Part shown: positions 26,001 to 35,000 of the stretch, piece after piece | Layout of the letters: every line of letters begins with the position of its first letter | Position numbering within the stretch: the stretch's first letter is position 1 | DNA from: Petaurus breviceps papuanus | Lineage: Eukaryota; Chordata; Mammalia; Diprotodontia; Petauridae | Length of the DNA stretch: 64,000 nucleotides | Direction: 5' to 3' | Assembly (NCBI GenBank): GCA_028583685.1 | Contig: JAMXIF010000065.1 | Location: 33,607,836-33,671,835, forward strand | The notes under the pieces: model-generated | Database searches by the model: none | The model's input: the letters and a program-made list of their open reading frames with translations, nothing else | What the model was told of the DNA's origin: nothing | Program-made: the position numbers and the translations under genes

Positions 26001-29000
26001 ATGTTCTCCAGCTGCTGTTTGTGAAAGCTGGTTGGGGAGGAGGGGATATCCTGTGGGACTGCTATTTTAGGGCAGTGGGTATGGGAAAAATGGGGAGAAA
26101 ATCTGGCAGAAATGAATAATGTAAATCAGAAGTTAATAAAGCATTTGAGGAAAAAAAAAAGCTGGTTGGCACTCCTGGGATCCAGGCTCTCCTGTCAAGG
26201 CAGCTCTAGAAACCCATCAGGTAGATCCCAGGCCTAGGCATTTTACTGGTCCAACAGAGTCGGGTGAGCAGATAGTTCATCAGTCTTCCTAACAGTTCAG
26301 AGCCGCCCCATCAAGTTTTCAAGTCCACATCTCCTTCTCTTTGTGTAGACCTTGGGCAGATCAGTGCTCCCAAAAGAACACAGTGCTGTCTTGCCCATTG
26401 AGGGTGGGAGTGTTATTATCTTACCATTTAATCCTGGAGTCAGCTTGACCCTGACCTGGTCTAAAATCTTACTCCCTTTGGTGTAGGAGCCCTGGTGGTC
26501 TGGATGACCCCACCACCAGGTGCTGTCTGCCTGCATCCAGGATCTCTACCTCAATGTCCAGTGCACCTGCGGATAAACCACTGTTTCCAGACCTTCCTGG
26601 GGGATGCCAGATTTGAAGGACTCAAGAGCCCTGGTTTGAGTCCCAACTCTGCCATTTACTGGTTACAGGACCTCAAGGAAACCAGATTACTTCTTGGGGC
26701 CTCAGCTTCCTGTTCTGTTAAGTGGGTTGGACTAGTTCTCCAAGATCAGCCTTCTTCCAACTTACTATTCTATGATCTGGGTTTTAATTCTATGTGGTAT
26801 TACATTATTCCCTTTCTCCCTCAGTCATCATTGCTTCTTGAATGAAATGTAAATTGTTATAATATTACTCCATTGTTTGTGTTACAAGGACTTATTGTTC
26901 TTATTCCCCCACTTCTGTTGTCCTTTCTGTCGGTGTGGTGTGGATATGACCCTGGTTCTAGCACACTCTTCTGGATTGCAGGGCCATAGCAGTCTGGAAG
27001 GGCTTCCAGTACGGTCCCAGCCATACACCATGTGTGTCACTTGTCCAAGAACCATTTGGAGAGGCTCATCACTCGCTTGGCCACAGCAGTTCTCAGAAAG
27101 TAGGCTGAGTCATAGAGGGAATTCAGTCTGCCCTGGTGGAGGGAATACCCACACCTACAAACTCACTGATTCTGAAAGAAGCCATCAGAGCAGTGGGAGG
27201 GATACGCCAGTTTTGTGTGGCCCTTGACAGGCTCTGAAAGAAATCTTCCCATGATCCAGAAGGGCTTGTAGAGCACCAGCTGTGTGCTAGGCCCGGGGCA
27301 CATGAGGCAAATCAGAACCACCAAGCCTGCCTCAGGGAGCTTATGTTCTATGGAGGGAGACAGCTTGTAAGTGAGGAGGCAGAGACAAGTGAGATGGAAG
27401 GTGACCTGAGAAAGGAAGGCTTTCTATGTGGTCTCCCATTGATTTCTATCACAGTTCCCTGAGATATGGAATGGAAACAGAAGAGGGGACTCAAACCCAC
27501 CTCACAGAGTCGGAAGGGATGTCAGAGGTCTTGCAGTGTCCTTGAGGAGAAGCTGGCCAGCCTTCCAGGGAGAGGGACGGCAGTCCGTGGCACTTCAGGA
27601 TAGCTCTGGTTATTAGGAAACTTTCTTTACATCAAGCTGAAATCTACTTCTCTGCCTCTTTCCCCAGTCACATCTAGCTCTACACTGTAGAGGTAAGGTT
27701 AAGGCAGCCCTTTGGATTTGGAAGCTAGTATCATGTTCCCTTTCCATCTCCTTGTCTCCAGGTAAAACATGCCCAGTTCAAGTGTTTGTTGTATGGCATA
27801 GCTTTTAGTCCCCTTGCCAGCCTTGCTCCCCTCTTATGGACTCTGCACAGCTCATCAGTGCATTCCCAAAATGTGGTATTTGGAGATGAACCACAGTATT
27901 CCTGATCTGGACTGACTTGGCAAATTTGGCCCTCCATCCCCATGGAGAAGGAACCTGACCCCCAACACAAACTGCTGACCAACTGCCCCCATTGTGGCAG
28001 GCAGGGAAACCTAGCTGAAGCAGTATCTCTCTGAGGGAGAGCCAGAACGCTACATGTGTCAAATTCAACTCAAACCATCACTTCGACTGTCAGCTCTTCT
28101 CAGACCTAGACAGAGACAGCCCAGGACTCAGCCCCGGAGCCCTGAGAATTGAACTGCCCCCAGACTGCCAGCCTGCATTCAGCCTGGCCCTCAGTGCTGT
28201 CATCAAGGAGAGCAGCCCATGTGGGGAAGGTTCCTAACATCTCTGCCCAGCTGCCTGCATCCAGTGGACACATAAGCCCTAGAGCCTTAATGATAGCAGC
28301 ACTTCCCTAAACCACAGATCCTGCTTCCTGTCCAGCCCTCAGCCTTCATCCAGGGAAACGACTCTCGGGAGGCGTAACCTAGCAACTGCCTCTGCAGGTG
28401 CTACAGCTCCCACTTCCTCAGCAGCCACAGCCGTGGAAGACAGGGAAAGGGATATTCTCACCCCCAAGGCCTTGGCGCCATCAGGTGGCTTACCAGTACA
28501 GTCACATGGAAATGACAGAAAAGATTCCTCTCCATCTGTGTTGCCCCCTGTGCCCTCAGCACCATTGAGACTTTCCACCTGACTTATTGCTGTGTGAGTG
28601 TGCGCTCCTTGGGAGCAGGGTCTCCTCTCCCCAGAGCTCAGCACAGGGCTTTGCAGTGGTAAGCATTTAGGAAATGCTCTTTTCATTCATTTGTTGATTC
28701 AGCCTAAGGTAGCCCAAGCTTTGGGGGCTGGTTCATCGTGTGCATTAGTATCCTGTTCAAGCATTCTTGCCTTCCTCTCCTGGCTCTGGGGTTTTCCCTC
28801 CAAAACAGGGAGACCATCGGGTCAGTACAGCTCAGTATCCTGAAGTAAGAGACCTTCAATATCAAATTGTGATTGAAGGTTAAAAAAAACAAACTCGGAA
28901 TAAAAATAGTGAGGATTTCTTCAGGGTTATTTCATTTCCTCTGTGGGTAATAATTTGATCCCAAAACATAATCTCTCCACTCTAAGTTAGTTATAGGGAT

Positions 29001-32000
29001 GCAGATTTTGACTCAGTGTGAAGAGCGTCCTGCTAAAGCTGGAATGAACCACCCAGGCAGGTGGTGAGTTCCCCTTCACTAGAGGTGGTTGAGCAGAGAC
29101 TAGATCCTCACTGTCAGGAAGGCTTGGACTGGGGCAGATTCGGGGCTTGGAGAGAATCTCTGGGCGTCCCTTCCCGTGCTGGGACTCTTGTCTGCTGAGC
29201 ACGTTTGTTTCCCTGGGGATGTTGTCCTTGCTGGGCCATCACTTCTAAGTGTCTGCAGACACTCCCAGAGGTCCTGTTGCAGTATAGCTGGGATAATCAA
29301 GCTCGGCCTTTCCAAGTCTGTTGTCTGTAAACCAGAATTAAATAAGTTTTAGTGTCTTCAGCTTCTTTATAAGTAATAATCAGAGTTAGCATTTATGTAG
29401 GGCTTCCAAGATTGCAGAGTGCTTTCCAGCTCATTTTATCCTCTGGGAGGTAGGTACATACTGTTAGCCTCATTTTACAGAAGAAGTCACAGAGCTAGTA
29501 AGTGTCTGAACTTGAACTCGGGCCTTCTTGACTCCAGGCCCAGCACTCAGCCTGTTACACCACCTGTCTGCCTAAATAAGGATCCCTGTTCTCCTTCCTT
29601 TGCTACTGCTCTTCTTTCCCATCGTTTCCCCATTCCTGCCGTTGAGGAAAAGTATTTTTCACACTTGTCTTTTATTATTCCCTTGACTCAATTTCTCGGG
29701 GGATGAAGGAGATGTGTCTTTCATTTCCCTTCATGGAACCAATGTTAAATTTTTCTCTCTGACCAAGCCTTTTTCTCTTCTTTTTTATCCTTATCTTTTT
29801 TCCTTTAAATACTTGTTTTCATGGGTGAGGAGGTTCAAACTCTCTCCCCTGTCATTGGCATTGTTTGATTCTTTAATCCAAATACTTACTTTATTGATAG
29901 AAATAGTTGGGGGGGTGGCTAGGTAGCACAGTGCATAGAGCACCAGTCCAGGAGCCAGGAGGACCTGCGTTCAAATCCGGTCTCTGACACTTAACACAAA
30001 AACTAGCCACGTGGCCTTGGGCAAGTCACAACCCCAATTGCCCTCCAAAAAAAAAAAAAGAAGAAGAAGAGATAGAAATAGTAGTGATAGAAAGTGATTA
30101 GGTGCCTCTGAATTGTTGGCCTTCAGTATAATTCAGGATTGAATGGACTAGAGCTGCGATTTCATAGGTTTAGGGAGATCCCAGTGAGGATGTGAGGAAA
30201 CCTTCTCCATCTATGTAGACTGACACCTTCCTGCCCAGGGTCAGCCATTGGGAAGCAGAACTGGAAATCTCGTCTTCCTGACCTTAAGGATGGCTCGCTC
30301 CATGCTCTCCACTCCTGACATTTTAGGCAGTGAATACTTCCCTAAATTAAAGGTGGTGGTGTTTTCTTTAAAACAGCCTGTTCTGTCTAGATGAGGATAA
30401 CAGGTGCTCAGTGCTCACCCCCAAAATAGGGCAAGCTCAATGTTTGAACCTCTTCTACTCCACAGCTGAGGACAGTGGGGTCAGCCTCTGACTTCATGTA
30501 CCTCAGAAATACTCCTTCAGTGTTTATCAGGGATAGGCAAGCACCTTCCCTTGGCCACTGCCCACTCTTCCATCTTTCTCTTGCCTTTTCTGGTAGGCTG
30601 CTCATGAATCAGCACATTTGTAGCTCAGAGCATATGTTAGGTAGCCCTTTGAAGCAGCTGAGAATGGAGGGCACTGATGGAGCCTGGATCTTAGGTCATC
30701 ACATAGCAGGAGGAGTTTTATGCTGGGTGATTGCAGCCCCATTTGGGCCAGAGGCTTTGTTCTATTGGAAGAAGACACTGACCCACTTTTGTTTCTGGAA
30801 TTGTAGAGTCTAGAATCTGTAGGGCATTTGGCCATGGCAGCTGCTTCAGAGGCCAGATCATTCCTGGCTGAGAAACCAAATCCTCAGTATTATTGCCAGA
30901 GCAGAGAACCTTTTGCCAGCTGAGACTCCTTTCTCATCATTGTCTTCCATTATGACTGGGAATTAAATTGACCCTTATTATTAACAAGAGTCCGCCTCCT
31001 TCGACTAGGCCTCTCTTGGCTTACTCCAGATTTGGCATCTTCTCCTCCTCCGATCCTTATCTTTACTGCTCTGACTAATTAAGAGCTGGGCATGTCGCTA
31101 ATCGTGGTCATACTCACTTCATTGACCTGGCAGGTTCTTTCTGTTTCTATGGGTCACATTTGGTTTTCTGATTGATCAGTCAATGGACAAATTGAAGAAC
31201 TGAGAGGGAGAGAACAACTCAAAATTCATTCAAATGATGTTAGGTTGATTACTTTGATTTAAGAAGATATTACTCCTCTTTGTGAGGGTTTTTTTTTTTT
31301 GGATGCTCTATTTTCATTGCTTTGGTTTAAACAGTCTTATGAATAAGCTATAATCGGTAAGGTGAATATATTGCCTTCCTTCCAGGAGCTTATAGTCTAT
31401 AAGACATATGCAAATAACAATAATATAAGACAAAATGTGGTTGGAGAAAGAGATCCATCGTGTTCGGGGAGCCAAGAGGCAGGAGATACCCCTTGTAGCT
31501 TGGGGAAATGAGGGAAGGTGAAATTTAATCTTCTTGAAGAATGGATGGGAAATGAAATAGAGCTGAAGATGTTGTAGGCAGCAGGACCAGAGTGCTTAAA
31601 GACATGAGGTGGGAAAGAACAAGTCCCATTTGGAGAGTGACCCAGAGGAACCTTGGGCTGGAGCATCTGGTGTATGAAGGCTAATATTGGGAGGTGAGGC
31701 TGGACAGAGAGGTCCTCGAGGACCTCGAATACCACCTCAGATGGTTTAGACAGCCTCATGCAGAAGAAAGTACTGGACAGAGAGACAGTATCAGAGCCTA
31801 CTGAGACCTCTTAGTCCCACTGGGAGGCACAAGCTGCCTGCCCACCTCACCCAGGTATGTCACCTGACTCCAGTCCCAGCAGCCATATACCCTGAGGCCT
31901 CTTAAGTGAACATGCTTCCTAGTTCTTCTCTAGCCTGGGCATGGGACCTTAAGCAAGTTTGTTGAATGTCTTTGATCCTCAAAAAACTCCTAGGGAGAGG

Positions 32001-35000
32001 AGAGAATAAACAAATACTCTTTTTAATGTCAGTTTGATACCTTTTAGTAATACGAACTAACTAGTCTTGCATGCTCTTATCCTTACCACAACAGAACCAT
32101 GCCTTGGCCCATATCAATATCAGTAGCCCCTTCTAGGCATAATTTATCCAGAGGACTAGATGCTCTGAATTCAAAACAGATCGAATTTATTGAATTTTAA
32201 GTGGTAAAACCTGGAAAATGTTTAAAATTGTTACCTGTAAATTCTGCCTCTGATGCTCATTGGGAGAAATGTATTTTAGCAATAATTTCATACGAAATAA
32301 GATTGTTTCTGATTTAAAATGAAGAGAGAGTGAAAGCCTCTGGCTCTGGTTTCCCATTTGTCACAGTTTTGAGGCTTAGCTCAAATGTTCTAACTTGCAC
32401 TGGGGGCCTTTTGGCCTTTGCAGTAAAGCTCCTTATGGGCTGGGCCATTGTGTTTTTGTCTGTGACCCTAAATCCTAGGACAGTGGGTAGCCCAGATTAG
32501 GTGCTTAATGCTTTAAATTGAATGGCCAAATGCATATTTCCAGAATGCATCCTTTAGAACCAACCTTTTCTTGTAAGGGATGAGTTTGGGAGTTATCAGC
32601 ATACAGTAATAGAATCTGGGATCAGATTAAACTTGGTTAATATTCTCTTTTTGAGGAATGCTTTCATTTTGTGGCACTCGGACTAATCAAATTTACCTTG
32701 ACCTTTTATTTGTTTGATTATGATTTAGTAAGAACTGGTCCTTTTTTCAGGATTGGTGCCTCTAACATGAATCTGAGGGGAGATAATTTGGGGAGGGATG
32801 ACTAAGACATCTGTGGGACTTCTGTCACTAGAGGGAGCACTAGAGTCACCTGTCTGCCTGCCTGTCCACCCTAGTGACAGAGACTGGATTGGGTGTTTCT
32901 TTAGAAGCTCTGATTGCAAAGAAAAACTGATTTTGTGAAAACCCTGGCCCTTTCTTTCCCTTGAGTGTGGAAACCTCTCCAAGAGCCCGGGTTCTTCTCC
33001 CAGCTCTTCTCTTCATTGCTTTCAGTGAGGCCAGGGAGAGCCATTTGGCCTTCGGAGGCCTCTTTTCCCCATTGGAGGTCAGAGGTTTGGGAGGTGGATG
33101 GTCTCTGCGATTCCTCCCAGCATGCCCACTCTGGGGCTGTCTTTCAGATCAAATGAACAGCCCTTTACCAAATGACTCCTGCCAGGCACAAGGACCCCCA
33201 ACTGGTGCTGGGGATGCAATGCTGCAGATCCACATCCTGAAGGTGGAAGTCGAGCAGTGTGCAGAGGTGTCTGGGCACACACACAGCAGGGCAAGGAGAG
33301 GGTCTGACAAAGCGCCTTAGGGCTCTGGGAAGAGAGCCGGGCGCTAGGAAGGCAGAGGAGCCTGTGGCTAAAGTAGGCCAGGGCATCCCAGAGCTCAGCA
33401 GGGCAGAAGGTGATGCAGTGGGTCTGTGGAGTCCAAGGATCGGGGTTCAGGTGCCGGCCCCACCTCCCCTCTGTGACCTCAGCAGGACAAATGTTTTAGC
33501 CTCTCTGGGCCTCAGTTTCTTCATCTGTAAAGTAAGGAGGCAGGGCTAGATGATCTAGGATCCCTCCTAGCCCTAAGCCCTTGACAGCTGCCACCTTGAC
33601 TGCCTGGGAGGGGAGGGCTTTGGTTTGAGAGACCAGCGCGTTCTCACTTGTCTCTCCAAATGCTCACCTGGGGAGCCTGTTGGCCTCGGCCCCACCTGAA
33701 TGATGAGCTGTCCTCTGGCACCACCAAGTGGCCCCGCTGAGCAATGCAACCTCATGGCTTCTAGCTGTGAGCACTTATTAGGCTGCATGCATGTTCACCA
33801 ATACAAGCTGCAGAGGGACCATTTTAAGTAGAATGGTTTGGGCTGAAGGTGAGGGGCTGGCAACACTAATCTCACGTTCACCTGAGCTACTTGTGTGCCA
33901 TAATGTTGTCAGTGAGACAGTGACAGATTGGCTTTTCAGAGGGAGGTGAGATCATTTCTCCAAAACACCCCATGTTTGTAACACTCCTAACAAGTGATTA
34001 ACACATGCTTTGTCTAAAGTCTCTCTATCTCAGAAGTAAAGCCATCCGGCCCTCCCCGGTAATCGTAGGCTCTCCATGCCTTCCAATCCCGTGCTGCTTA
34101 TATTGCCTCTGCCACGGGAGCCACGCTTCTGACAAGCCCCCAGATAGTCCATGTTCTTCCATCCATGTTCTGGGGCCTTCTTCTACTTGTCCTGACATTG
34201 GGTAAATAGTACTGGACTAGGTGGGAACTCTCTACGACCTGCCATAGTAACGGCCTTCATTCTGCCTTTGTCGGTGTAGCCTCTTATCAGAGGGGAATTC
34301 AGAGAGGTGGCAAGCACCTCCGTGAGCAGCCACTGGAAAGCATACCTAATGGGGACCACATCTTTAATACACTTTCCACCAGACTTAATCTAACCCAGCA
34401 GAGCAGGAGGTTGTGATTTTCCTTTACAGGAGTTTGAAATCTTCAACACTTTTTGCTTAATAATCCTGTACTCTGTTTAGCAGAATATTTGGGTAAGGGC
34501 ACCCTGGACTGGACCGTTTGGTCTCCCAATCGATGCTTCAGTTTGGCTTATTCCTGCCAGTTCTCTCTTCCTTTCCCTGTTTGGGTGATGTGGGCAGTTC
34601 CGTCTCATGTTGGTTCTTTGTGTTACAGGTTGTGTCCCATCCTGGTGCCTTCTGTTGAGGCAGGAGAAAGATTCTCTTTTTGAGATGAGAACTTGAGATG
34701 CATCATTTTGCCGCAGACATGGTTCTGAATTCTGTTTGTGAAAATAATAATTAGTAAGATAATGTTTTCTCACTTGAGCTCAATCGGCTTTGTTTTTCAG
34801 AGTGTCCTGCCATTCTTTGTGGCCACAAAACTGGCAAAAATCCGAAAGCCGACCTTTGATAAGCCATCGTCAGAGACATTTGTGAAGTCTGCAATTAAGA
34901 CAGTTGGTATACAGACCAGCACCAATGGCTATCCTGTCCACTCCATTATGGTAGGTAGTTCTTTATCGAGAATAGAGTTTTCACATATCAATTTCTTCTT

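Larger units (their letters stand above)
24790..34800 (+). other. HSD17B12: HSD17B12 intron, 10.0 kb
   Basis: Repeat-rich, as listed. No element recognised in 24900-25120, 25300-25700, 28010-28560, 30090-31365, 31765-32420, 32540-33390 or 33595-34780. A GAGGGAG-type CTCF-like motif at 32829-32842 has mismatches. Confidence 0.7.

Noticed and set aside
32825-32845. CTCF-like 'tcactagagggagcac'
   Set aside because: Misses the key C of the GGC core; too weak alone.
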